Origin: Pycnococcus provasolii
Lineage: Eukaryota; Chlorophyta; Pseudoscourfieldiophyceae; Pseudoscourfieldiales
DNA length: 64,000 nt
Direction: 5' to 3'
Assembly: GCA_049487715.1 (NCBI GenBank)
Contig: CP150561.1
Location: 124,001-188,000 of the forward strand
Shown: one piece after another, positions 49,615-58,579 of the stretch
Layout of the letters: every line of letters begins with the position of its first letter
How positions within the stretch are numbered: the stretch's first letter is position 1
The notes under the pieces: generated by a model
What the model was told of the DNA's origin: nothing
The model's input: the letters and a program-made list of their open reading frames with translations, nothing else
Databases searched by the model: none
Made by a program: the position numbers and the translations under genes

Positions 49615-52600
49615 TCACCAGAGGTTGAAAGTCAAAGAAAGAAGTAGTAACATGCCAAAACCAACGCCAAGAGCACTTGTGACATTATTATGTAGTGTTG
49701 AACATTCACCGCGTCGCCCAACGTCCCTAACCCTAATCCTAACTGATGCAGGACATAGACACGCGCCGGTCGTTGCGTCCCACACGCGAACGGTCTTGTC
49801 TCGACTTGCGGAGACGATGCGCGTCCCATCCGCGGAATACGATGCGGAATGCACCCGTTCAGAATGGCCTTCCAGCACAGATAGACACGCGCCGGTCGTC
49901 GCGTCCCAAACGCGAACGGTCCTGTCGTAGCTCGCGGAGACGATGCGCGTACCATCCGCGGAATACGATGCGGAAGTCACCGCAAAAATGTGGCCTTTCA
50001 TGTTGTTCAATATCGTAGCATCAATATTCACACGAGCAGGCAAGCATGCCGTACAAGATGAGAGCACCCTCTGTCCTGGACTTTGATACCATGCACTTGT
50101 ACACGGCAGATTCGCCGCAATCACTCCAATCCTAGAATACGTCCCAACTCCCCACCGAAGCACGCGAACAAAGGCATGCAGCGATTCCACGGTCGCCACC
50201 AAGCCAGTAGCATAATCTGCCAAGTTCTCCTTCGCTTCCAATAGCGCCTTCTCGAGGCGCAGCAATTCCACCACGAGCACGCCTCTTCGACCAGCATCCA
50301 TCTGACGCTTCAACCACAGACCCGCAAACTCTGTCGCACACCACGGCGACGCCTTGTATCCCTCAGGAATCATCGACGCCTCCTCTTGACGATCCACCAA
50401 AAACGCTGCAGACCACTCCTTCATCACATCTATCGTCAACGTCTCATCGTCACCATGCTGCATCCTCTCAACCGCTTCGGTCAAGTGCACGTGTGCATGT
50501 CGCAAGGAATACGCCACAGCCGGCCCCTTCTCGTCGTCGCCACGTTTCAGAACGTCCAGGCACGATCGCGCCAGCTCACGATGTCCACGAAACACGTCTG
50601 CTGCGTGCTCGCCTGATCGCTTCGTGTCTCCTAAAAACTCAGGCAACGACAAGTGCAACGTCTGCAGCAGGTGATCGCGCTCCTCGAACAGCAGTCCCCA
50701 ACCAGGTAGGCGCTCGCACGTCTCTCGCAAACGCAATCTATCAACATGCGCCGACGAGAGAGGTTCACGCGAAGCGAGCACAATGTCAATCAATCTACGA
50801 ACTTCTTCGTCATCCTTCGCTGCGCGATCAAACCAAAGCTTATACGCGGCATCAATATCCACAGGTGGCTCCAAGCTTGTGCCGTATCGCTTGACAAACT
50901 CGCGAGCAACAATCTGGTACACCTTTATGTTCTGCATGTTGCGCATCGCCTCTTCCCAGGGTCCTGGAAGGCGACTCTCCTCCTTTTTCACTTCCACCGG
51001 GGCCTGTCCAAGAACATGTGCAGGCTCCATCACGCGCATGCCACCCTCCCAATCGTGCTCCAGCACGCGTCGACGAGGATAGTCACCATCCGCATCTGGG
51101 CGCGTCGTCACAAGCACAGAAACACTTGAGCGCACATCACGAGCGAGATGCCGAAGCAACCCGACTGCAGCATTGGAAATGTGCCGGTCATCGTCCGCCT
51201 CGTCGAGCGCATCCAGCAAAAGCACCGCGTGCTTTTGAATTTTAGCAAGCTTTTTCAGCGGATCCACCAAAAACGCGTTCACCGCGACATCCGGGTCGAC
51301 GAGCGCCTTTGCCGCCGTCTCTTCCTCCAGATTAATCAGGCATTCGCGAACAACGTCAAAGCGTTGACCAAGCTGGAAGCCAAGCGACCTCACCATCTCA
51401 AGCACGTCCTGGCGCCTGACATCCGCACGTTTGCAGAAGTGAGCCGCGTGAACCAAGTCGAGGGCCGCCGCAGCCACACTCGACTTGCCCTCTCCTGGTC
51501 CGCCAACAACGCATGCAAGACGTCCACCAGTCGACGTCACATGTTCACGCAGCTCCTCCAACTGGTAGTTGTTGCTCAGTCCCCGCTCTCGCAACGCCTG
51601 CAAATCAGACTCGTAGCTCATCGGACGGAGCATGAAACGCAGCTTAAGCTCCTCCGTGAAGTGCTTCATGCTCGCAAACCCAAACTTGCCCGTGATTTCG
51701 CCGTGAATCATCTCCTTGTCCGCGGGCGAAAAGCACAGCGCCGTCTCCGCGTCGATGCTGCGAAGGTGTTGCGACACGTCCTTTTCTGAGAAGCCGTGCG
51801 TCACGAGCTGCAGCTTCTGCGGTGGTGTCGACCCGATCTCGTACAGGCACCACAACCTCGTCAACGGAATGACGCGATCTTTATCCAGCACGACGAGTGT
51901 TGCGCGAGACGTCGCTATCGTACTAGCAAGCGTGCGGCCTTCGTCGAGCTCTCTCATGGCTGAGAATACTCCGCCCGTGTCGTCCTGGTTGATGGCGAAA
52001 ATGTCAAGCCACACGTACGTATCGTTTTGAGCAGCGCCTGCGAGTGCCCCTTTCACGCTCTCCACGAGGTCGACAAAAGTGCTGTTCCACGCGTGCGAAA
52101 TGAAGTACGTCGGCGCGCCAACAGGAAGATTCTCGGCTTGCGCGTAGCTCATGTGCTTTTTGCGTGCCAGCGAACGCACGAAGCACTCAACGATATCCGT
52201 CGTGTACATCTGCTCGAACGGGATGTCGCGATACTCGGCCGGAACCGGCTTGCCACTTTTTGTTTTTTCAGCCGCGCGTCGCTTATCGCGGTGCATCTCT
52301 ATGTTATCAGACGTCACGATCAAGTTTGTATCTTTCCCACCACCATCCTCCTCAGCCATGAACTCCTTGACGACGTCCCAGCTTTGCGTCGTTCCGGCGT
52401 GCGCCTTAACAAACTGTGCAAGCCATGCGAGCGACACCGCGCGGCCGACGGGCGACTCGGACGCATGTTCGGCCTGAGTCTTCCCATCATCGACGTCTTG
52501 CCTAGGTGGCTTGACTGGCAGCACCGTCGTCGGCAAGAGTTTTTCCTTGCGCGCCGTTGATGTTGACGTCGACGCCGCGCCGTGTACCTGCTGCACCGCC

Positions 52601-52620
52601 GTCGACGCCGCACACCCCAT
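49615..52620 (-). CDS. NLR-like protein: N-myristoylation site, TIR-like domain, NACHT NTPase, WD40 repeats
   Basis: 1,001 residues from the ATG at 52620. MGCAAST gives a consensus N-myristoylation Gly2 plus palmitoylatable Cys3, so membrane anchoring is predicted. A TIR-like domain follows (~165-310): PTYFISHAWNS, VWLDIFAINQ, ATLVVLDKD and LTRLWCLYE. Next is a STAND/NACHT NTPase with Walker A GGPGEGKSS (~372) and Walker B LLLDALDEAD, then arginine-sensor-like VLVTTRPD. A long helical region leads to only two WD40 repeats of 42 residues (GTRIVSASYDRTVRVWD and near-identical GTRIVSASRDKTVRVWD). The tail is odd: it translates a telomere-like repeat (CPASVRIRVRDVG) and ends hydrophobic. The plan is that of fungal HET-E/NWD and plant NLR sensors of infection or self. 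It is full length to the tail; the WD array is short and may be truncated. Confidence 0.85.
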   Translation of the reverse strand: MGCAASTAVQQVHGAASTSTSTARKEKLLPTTVLPVKPPRQDVDDGKTQAEHASESPVGRAVSLAWLAQFVKAHAGTTQSWDVVKEFMAEEDGGGKDTNLIVTSDNIEMHRDKRRAAEKTKSGKPVPAEYRDIPFEQMYTTDIVECFVRSLARKKHMSYAQAENLPVGAPTYFISHAWNSTFVDLVESVKGALAGAAQNDTYVWLDIFAINQDDTGGVFSAMRELDEGRTLASTIATSRATLVVLDKDRVIPLTRLWCLYEIGSTPPQKLQLVTHGFSEKDVSQHLRSIDAETALCFSPADKEMIHGEITGKFGFASMKHFTEELKLRFMLRPMSYESDLQALRERGLSNNYQLEELREHVTSTGGRLACVVGGPGEGKSSVAAAALDLVHAAHFCKRADVRRQDVLEMVRSLGFQLGQRFDVVRECLINLEEETAAKALVDPDVAVNAFLVDPLKKLAKIQKHAVLLLDALDEADDDRHISNAAVGLLRHLARDVRSSVSVLVTTRPDADGDYPRRRVLEHDWEGGMRVMEPAHVLGQAPVEVKKEESRLPGPWEEAMRNMQNIKVYQIVAREFVKRYGTSLEPPVDIDAAYKLWFDRAAKDDEEVRRLIDIVLASREPLSSAHVDRLRLRETCERLPGWGLLFEERDHLLQTLHLSLPEFLGDTKRSGEHAADVFRGHRELARSCLDVLKRGDDEKGPAVAYSLRHAHVHLTEAVERMQHGDDETLTIDVMKEWSAAFLVDRQEEASMIPEGYKASPWCATEFAGLWLKRQMDAGRRGVLVVELLRLEKALLEAKENLADYATGLVATVESLHAFVRVLRWGVGTYSRIGVIAANLPCTSAWYQSPGQRVLSSCTACLPARVNIDATILNNMKGHIFAVTSASYSADGTRIVSASYDRTVRVWDATTGACLSVLEGHSERVHSASYSADGTRIVSASRDKTVRVWDATTGACLCPASVRIRVRDVGRRGECSTLHNNVTSALGVGFGMLLLLSLTFNLW
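49683..49755. repeat. Inverted repeat flanking the NLR-like gene, left copy
   Basis: 73 bp including TGTTGAACATTCACCGCGTC, CCCAACGTCCCTAACCC and CTGATGCAGGACA. It pairs in inverted orientation with 52691-52762; I count four mismatches. Its core is CCCTAACCCTAATCCTAA. It encodes the gene's C-terminal tail. Confidence 0.85.
49757..49990 (-). repeat. WD40-coding tandem repeat (126-nt period)
   Basis: Two units, each starting GACACGCGCCGGTCGT (49758 and 49884), are spaced 126 nt (42 codons, one WD repeat). They differ at only a handful of sites, so the repeats were duplicated or converted recently. They lie inside the NLR-like gene. Confidence 0.75.
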
Positions 52621-52797
52621 GGCCGGTCCCGTATTTCACAGGGCGCTGGCAGGGAGGTTCTGGCAGGGGTGGTCGTTCGGGACGAGTACCTGTCTTGCAT
52701 CAGTTAGGGTTAGGGTTAGGGACGTTGGGCGACGCGGTGAATGTTCAACACTGCATAATAACGTTGACCACACTCTGGTAAGCGCCGTAAGCCTCTC
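52621..52797. other. 5' flank of NLR-like gene
   Basis: Short region between the NLR-like start and the unrelated minus-strand frame at 52798. It contains the right inverted repeat, whose plus strand repeats the NLR-like gene's C-terminal tail code (CLASVRVRVRDVGRRGEC). The promoter of the NLR-like gene must overlap this repeat. Confidence 0.5.
52691..52762. repeat. Inverted repeat flanking the NLR-like gene, right copy
   Basis: 72 bp from TGTCTTGCATCAGTTAGGGT to ACACTGCATAATAACG, the reverse complement of 49683-49755 with about four differences. Its core is three clean TTAGGG units (52703-52721). It lies 71 bp upstream of the NLR-like ATG. Confidence 0.85.
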
Positions 52798-53247
52798 TTA
52801 AACGGGAAGGCTTAGCGAAGTGACGCAGCGACCGCCGAGCGTAATCTCGAGGAGGGCATAGTCAATCTCATACGTGGAACGCGAGAGGCTGAAGTCGTAC
52901 GTGAAGCACGCCTCGACTGAGGCTAGGCTACACGTTAAGCCTATCGCGGGGCACGTGAGCACGTGGTGCAGATACTCGTGTGGCAGACACTTGCCGTGAG
53001 TGCTTGGTAGGGGCACGTCGCCGATGTGCGTGCGCACGCAGTTGTCGAGCGCCTCTTGGCCCATGTGGCTAATCTGTACGCCCCGTGGGAGTTGCGTTGC
53101 CTGCTTGAATACGTGTCCAAGCATGCGCATCGTGCGGCGGGGCTTGAGCCACGCCTGCATCTTGTCGAAGCGTTCGCTCGCCTCCGCATGCGGCGGTGGC
53201 GGTGGCAGTAGTAGCGGTAGGCTCACAAGAGCCGCCGGCGACTGCAT
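52798..53247 (-). CDS. Hypothetical protein fragment
   Basis: 149 codons from the first ATG at 53247; the frame is open further upstream to ~53433, without an ATG, toward the copia remnant. After a Leu/Pro-rich start it has an ordinary composition with five Cys (CVRTH, GKCLPHEYLHHVLTC, GLTC, EAC, GRC) and ends CVTSLSLPV. No family recognised. It may be a remnant, given its position between mobile-element pieces. Confidence 0.35.
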   Translation of the reverse strand: MQSPAALVSLPLLLPPPPPHAEASERFDKMQAWLKPRRTMRMLGHVFKQATQLPRGVQISHMGQEALDNCVRTHIGDVPLPSTHGKCLPHEYLHHVLTCPAIGLTCSLASVEACFTYDFSLSRSTYEIDYALLEITLGGRCVTSLSLPV

Positions 53248-53482
53248 AGTTGCAGGTGCCGTTTCCACCAACGTTCGCGGGGTGCGAGGATGATGAACAC
53301 TGATTGGGGGTTTGTTGTCTGGTGAAACCCCCACTGGAGATTTGTTTTGTGGGTTTGATTTTGGAAAAACCGTCTTGACTTTTTCAGGACGTAGTGTGTT
53401 TATTGTGTGGGAATGACAGCCCACTATAAACACCCCCTTTGGGAATAATTGTTCAAGACGTTCTTTCTGAAGGTGATTTGAT

Positions 53483-54060
53483 GTGATTGATCAACCCACC
53501 GGATATTGGGACGGCAGCACCGACGTCCTGATGCTGCTCCGCGTGCTATACGGCCAGAGCGACGCGGGTCGAAGTTTCTGGCTTCATCTGGAGGAAACGC
53601 TGCTGCAAGAGTATACGCGATCTGATGCTGACCCATGCACCTTCTTCAAAGGAAGTCTCGCTGCCGGCACTTTGATAGTCATCTCTACTCACGTGGACGA
53701 CGGACCTATCTTCGCACAGAAAGAGTCGGACATCGATGACCTAGTGACTCTATTGAAGACAACCTTCGACCGCGTCAAGCTGGAACGCAGCCCCGGAGAA
53801 CTACTTGGCATGCAACTTGATTACCTGCCAGATGGCGGAATTCGCTTGCATCAGGAGAAATATGCTAAGATGCTGATGGAGCGATTCGCAAAAGACATAG
53901 CGTCACAACGCAAGGCCCAAACACCGGCAACGGACGTCAACGCTGCCAATGAAATACCACTGGGCGCCACCCAAATGCACGCCTTCAGATCTAAGGTAGG
54001 GTGCCTGCTTTATCTGGCCCCTCCAGGCAGTGGCGCGTTCCTTCAGAGGAGGTGCAGGTG
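53483..54060 (+). mobile_element. Ty1/copia-type reverse transcriptase fragment
   Basis: The plus frame reads as the middle of a copia RVT_2 domain: QPTGYWDGSTDVLMLLRVLYG (cf. QPPGY..VCRLKKALYGLKQ), SFWLHLEETLL, active-site region THVDDGPIFAQ, GELLGMQLDY and FRSKVGCLLYLA. The 5' end (integrase, gag) and RNase H are absent. The copia match stops at ~54020, right before the duplicated segment. No LTRs were found, so this is a decayed fragment. The catalytic YVDD reads HVDD. Confidence 0.8.
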
Positions 54061-54100
54061 TAAATGGCGGCTCAAGTGCTCAACTATCACGTACGACGTC

Positions 54101-54240
54101 GTCACGGGGTGCAGTCCTAGCCCAATCAACATGCCGTCTTCGATGTCGAGGTCAACCTGGCTGCTGTTGTCGTGCACCGTATTCACCACTTCAGGTACGT
54201 CTTCTTGGTAGGCCGCGTGGGCGCTACCAAACTCTTGCAT
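54101..54240. repeat. Direct duplication, copy 2
   Basis: Second copy of the ~145-bp segment at 49284-49425, same orientation, joined to the copia fragment. Minus-strand reading is EFGSAHAAYQEDVPEVVNTV. The two copies bracket the NLR-like gene and its inverted repeats. Confidence 0.8.
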
Positions 54241-54619
54241 GACACAAGTTGATCCTGTTCGTTGACTTAGTTCCAATACGCTGCCAACTGCCAAGCTGGG
54301 GTTTTAGAATTTGGGGGTTTTATTAAATGTTATGTATGTCATTATTTGGGGGGTTTGGATTTTGCCTATTATGCATCGTACGGGTTTGGCGCAATTATTG
54401 TTCACCGCGCGGCAAGCATTGCCTAACCTTTTGGCTTTGCCACCCACACACGTGACACGTCGTCGTGTCGTCTGGCGCGCCTTAAGGTGACTTAAGGCAG
54501 CTTCGCTTTGCTTTTAACGTTACCTCCGCTTCGGGCATTCGGCTTTCGGTGATTGTTACACGGGCGAAAGGGGAGAGGTGGATCAGTGGAGACTGGAGAA
54601 CCGTCTGCTGGCTGGGTAG
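54241..54619. other. Intergenic region before the MITE
   Basis: About 380 bp, starting AT/G-rich (GGGGTTTTAGAATTTGGGGG, near 54298-54330), then a mixed region. No gene or RNA is supported. Confidence 0.4.
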
Positions 54620-54621
54620 TA

Positions 54622-55231
54622 CTGTCTGAAATGATAAACGGACCGCCCATGTTAAACGGACCGGATTTGTAAGTCAACCCCACAACTGGGCCGTCCCAAG
54701 TCCGTTTCACCCGTGGTTTGTGGCAGTGGTACACTATGGGTGTAGGCCTACTTGCACACACATACCACGTAGAAAACCAACGCACGAGCTGCTCACAAAT
54801 TCGCGACAAAACAGCGTTCCGCCATTAAAATCCGAAAATCCATTTGTAAGTCGGGGGGGAATTTGCCCCGACAGAAATCCGGGACCAATTTGGGAAACTC
54901 AGAATCCCTCTATTTCCCCCCGACTTCCAAATGCATGGGTCCCCCCCCCTGATCAGCATGGGGGAAAGGAATTCCATCGGGAAACCCAAATTTTACATTT
55001 CGACAACGGGAACCCCGTAGTCCGTTTAACATTTGGCGGTCATGGCGGAGTGTACCACTTTGGCTGGTTGTGTACACGCGAGTGTTCGTTGTGCACTGTT
55101 CCTCGCGACGGCGTCGCATAGACCACTCAAGAGGCTTGCCCGAACACCACAAGTACGGGCAAAAACGACCTGGTATGGCACGACCATTGGGACGACTTAC
55201 AAATGACCGGTCCGTTTATCATTTTAGACAG
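54622..55231. mobile_element. 610-bp non-autonomous Tc1/mariner-like MITE
   Basis: Terminal inverted repeats CTGTCTGAAATGATAAACGG (left, 54622 on, continuing ACCG) and, read from the right end at 55231 inward, CTGTCTAAAATGATAAACGG (continuing ACCG) match over 24 bp with one difference. Both ends are bordered by TA (54620-54621 and 55232-55233), the target-site duplication of Tc1/mariner elements. Sub-terminal parts (TTTGTAAGTC; GTGGTACACT) are also partly inverted. The interior has no transposase; a 133-codon frame at 54720-55121 has no domain. Confidence 0.8.
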
Positions 55232-56458
55232 TAGCTTTCCTAGCTAAGTACAGTACTACTACTCATAGCACTTCATTTGGACATCGCGGGTCGGGAATGG
55301 CGATGAGCCAGTGAGTGAGTGAGGCTGGTGGGCCTGCAGGTTAGCTTGTGAGGCGTCTGAGGGTTAGATGGAGTTGAGAGAGAGATGTGAAACGACATGA
55401 GGGAGCGACAGGTCGAGGGAGGTCTCTCCATGGGACCCGGCAAGGGCAGCAACCCTCGGTCCCCTCTCCCTAGAACTACGATTGTGCGAGTGCGTCGCCA
55501 CCAAGCACCAGCGCAACGGAGGGGCAGTTCTCCGCAAGTCGAAGTTCCGTAACGTCACGTCAGGAGAGGGGAACAGAGGGGCCCGCCCACCCAGACTGTG
55601 CCGACTGCCGAGCAGTTCGCTGGGGCCCATTCGCATGCCTTGGGATTGATGTGCAGGTTTTGTACAGAACACAACCGGAGCTCCCCTCCCCTCCGAGGGG
55701 CCCGGCCCGGGGGGAACAAAGGCCAAAGCAGAGTGCATGAGTGCATTTCTCCGCGACAACTCCCTCGCCATCCCATCCGCTACAGCTGTTGTGCCTGTTG
55801 TGCCTGTGCCGTGCCCTTTCCCTTCCCCTTCCCCTCTCCCTCCTCTCCCTCTCCTTCCCCTCTCCGGCGCACTCACGTCCCGACACCTCCCCCTCTCTCT
55901 CTCCCCCTCTCTCACACACACACACACACTCACATCTCACTTGCATTTGTTGCGTTGCACCCTACGATATCGTAGTATCATTATTAGTTATTGTGTGTCG
56001 TGTCTGTGTGTCTGCTCCTTACTTGCTTACTTGTTTAGTTATTGTGGCGTTGTTGTGCTTCATTCTTCACTTATTGTTATTCTTGGCAGTCGCTTTTTCA
56101 CTTTGCCATTGTGTGTGCGTACCCTAGCTATCGTAGTGCTACGATAGTTGTTGCAGGCAACGTCTTGTTCGTCGGCGCTCATTGGCTGCTATAGCACGCT
56201 TGTTTTATTGCCTCTGGATTCGGTATTCACCATACAACATCCGGAAGGGTGCCTGCAGGGCTTCTTCGCGCGAAGATAAGAACACTCATCACGGGCTGTG
56301 GTGCGCTGAACAACCACCATTGGATTCGCAGCGCGCAGCTAGGCGAACGTCACGACGCCACCGCATGACTTCCTTCTAAACGAACGGAAGCCCTATCGGG
56401 TATTTCCTGTGGCGGCAGCACACCACACCACAACCACCCGAACCACCCGTGTGCCACC
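55232..56458. other. 5' region of the regulator gene
   Basis: About 1.2 kb. It includes a C/T-rich tract with CCCTTCCCCTTCCCCTCTCC and a (CA)n run (55816-55930), and a small palindrome CTATCGTAGTGCTACGATAG (56127-56146). Frames open on both strands are driven by low complexity and are not called. Confidence 0.4.
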
Positions 56459-58579
56459 ATGGGAGACGAGGACGTGGAGACGAGTGCGGGTGGAGGTCGC
56501 GACACGACGGCGGCGGCGGCGGCGGCGGCGGGATCAACCGCCGGCGCTGGCGCTGGCGCAAACCCAACGCCGTCAAGCCCTCGCGCACCCAATAGCGGCA
56601 GTGTGCCAACGCCATCGACACGAAGCAGGCCGACGAATAACCAGCTGCTGTACAAGGCATACTTCCACTGGGAGCACTACCTGCACGAGCTTGGAAACCC
56701 GCCGCCGGGAATGGAGAACGCAAAACCGGCGACGGAAACAGACGCGTGTGCGAGCGTGACAACCGCCTTCTTGCAAATCCTTGCCATCCTAAATGGCGTC
56801 GAGGTAAGGAGGAAACAGGCACCGCGTAACGTGCTCAAACTACTCTCGCTGCACACAAGACGTACCAAGGTGGTGGAACTCGCCACAGGAACGCACCGCG
56901 TGCCGGAGGAGCTGAGACGACATAGCCTCTGCGATCTCGACGGGAACGAGTACAGCACGAACCTGGACCGCAACAGGTATGGAGGTGATGACAACTACCT
57001 TGCCAGCGTCGTGCGCTTCAACCTGGAATTCCTCTCGTTGTGCCCACGCCTCATCACGGTCGAGATCATCGACGTGCGAAACAGCATCAGCAGGAAATCG
57101 TCGCTACCCACGTCCGCCGCCGCCGCCGCGTCATCCGCGCCCAAGGTGGATCCGCCACACGAGGGTATCGTTGCAATCACAGTCGTTCGGGCAAGTGATC
57201 AGCACTGCTGCTGTGGTTATTGCCTTAAGCACCCAACACCGGCGGAAGAGGAAACCACCCCAGACGGCGTTCCTCGTAAGTTGATTGTTGTTGAGCGGCC
57301 TCTTGCGACGCTGCCCGTACGCCGTCAGAAAGCGACGCATGGTTCGCAGCAGATCGACGGAAATCATGCCGTCGCGAGCACGGCAGGTGGTTACCAATCA
57401 CCGCACCGAAAACAAGGGCTTAGTGGGCCCAAACCTGGGGCCCACTTACGTGCTGCTGGGCGCAGCACGCCGACACACGAGCAGCAGCAGGATGCGACGA
57501 CGCGCATGGTGATCCAAGCGATGTCAATGGCAAACCCACTGGCGAACCCGATGGTAGCCGCTGCAGCTGCAGCGGCTGCCGCACACCAGGCACACCAGGC
57601 AGCGGGTGGCCAGTTTGCCACCCAAGCCGCCGCGGGGCAGAATTACTTTTTAGCCGCTGCTGCCGCCGCTGCGCAAGCTGCCCGGGCAGCTGCGGCGGCT
57701 GGGTCGTTGCCAGTGTCGGCAGCCACAACGCCAACGACACCCGGACTCAGCGCATTCGATGCACGGACGCAGCATTCGCATTCGCATCAGCAGCCACCAC
57801 CACCACCACCACCGCCGCAGCATCAGCATCAGCATCCGCCACCGCCGCCGCCACCGCAGCAGCAATCGCAGCAGTCGCAGCAGAGGCCGACGGACTCACC
57901 TGACAGTCTGCGCAGTGGATTTGATATGCTTTTATCTGCAGCAGCTGCGGCGGGCGGTGGCGCTAATCAGGGAGGCGCAGCGGCCGCAGCTGCTGGCACG
58001 CTGCACCCAAAGCTTAAGCTTAATCCCGCGCACATGCAGGTACCGCTGCCACCCCCTCCTTCCCCTCCTGTACAGGCATCTGCAGCGCCGCCAAGGCGGC
58101 GCAAGCAGCACAACGAACAAACGTGCGGGTGCATCATCTGCCAGCAGAAGCGTCGCGGGGCAAATCACGGCCAGGCATTACAGGCTCTTGGGGGAATCAC
58201 ACGTGACACGTTGACTGGTATCAAGCGAAAGGCGGCGTCAATCGTGTCCCCCACCTCGGATGCTGGCACCGCCGTCGGCGGCGTTGACGATCCCGTCTCA
58301 GCCTCAACACCTTCGCCAAACAGCACTGGCACGCGCGAGCACGGCGCTGCTTCGCTCGCGACTACGCCGACGACCATTCCAATCTCGCCCCAGAAACTGA
58401 CGACCACACCGGTGTCGCCCTCGCTTGCAGCAACGCTAGGTAATGCCGCCGTGTCTCTCTCGGAGGAGAAGACGCTCCTTGAGCGCCTGCTTGCCGAAGC
58501 ACGTCGTGAAAACGAGATCCTACGTAAGGAGCGCGACGATGCTAGGGCGCGCGTCAAGGAGCTCACGAAGAAGGAGTAG
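56459..58579 (+). CDS. Putative nuclear regulator: Ala/Gln/Pro-rich protein with C-terminal coiled coil
   Basis: 706 residues from ATG 56459 (CACCATGGG context). After an Ala/Gly leader comes a structured ~180-residue block (LLYKAYFHWEHYLHELG, FLQILAILNGVEV, NVLKLLSLHTRRTKVVELAT, and FNLEFLSLCPRLITVEIIDV). Then follow long poly-Ala, Gln/His and Pro tracts. A Cys cluster CGCIICQQKRR (about 559-569) resembles the small Cys motif in some plant chromatin proteins. The last ~40 residues form a coiled coil (LLERLLAEARRENEILRKER). The make-up fits a transcription or chromatin regulator; no DNA-binding family is assigned. TGTAA follows the stop. Confidence 0.65.
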   Translation: MGDEDVETSAGGGRDTTAAAAAAAGSTAGAGAGANPTPSSPRAPNSGSVPTPSTRSRPTNNQLLYKAYFHWEHYLHELGNPPPGMENAKPATETDACASVTTAFLQILAILNGVEVRRKQAPRNVLKLLSLHTRRTKVVELATGTHRVPEELRRHSLCDLDGNEYSTNLDRNRYGGDDNYLASVVRFNLEFLSLCPRLITVEIIDVRNSISRKSSLPTSAAAAASSAPKVDPPHEGIVAITVVRASDQHCCCGYCLKHPTPAEEETTPDGVPRKLIVVERPLATLPVRRQKATHGSQQIDGNHAVASTAGGYQSPHRKQGLSGPKPGAHLRAAGRSTPTHEQQQDATTRMVIQAMSMANPLANPMVAAAAAAAAAHQAHQAAGGQFATQAAAGQNYFLAAAAAAAQAARAAAAAGSLPVSAATTPTTPGLSAFDARTQHSHSHQQPPPPPPPPQHQHQHPPPPPPPQQQSQQSQQRPTDSPDSLRSGFDMLLSAAAAAGGGANQGGAAAAAAGTLHPKLKLNPAHMQVPLPPPPSPPVQASAAPPRRRKQHNEQTCGCIICQQKRRGANHGQALQALGGITRDTLTGIKRKAASIVSPTSDAGTAVGGVDDPVSASTPSPNSTGTREHGAASLATTPTTIPISPQKLTTTPVSPSLAATLGNAAVSLSEEKTLLERLLAEARRENEILRKERDDARARVKELTKKE

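Noticed and set aside
55364-55933. Minus- and plus-strand frames in the CA/CT-rich tract
   Set aside because: Driven by simple-sequence composition; no conserved segment.
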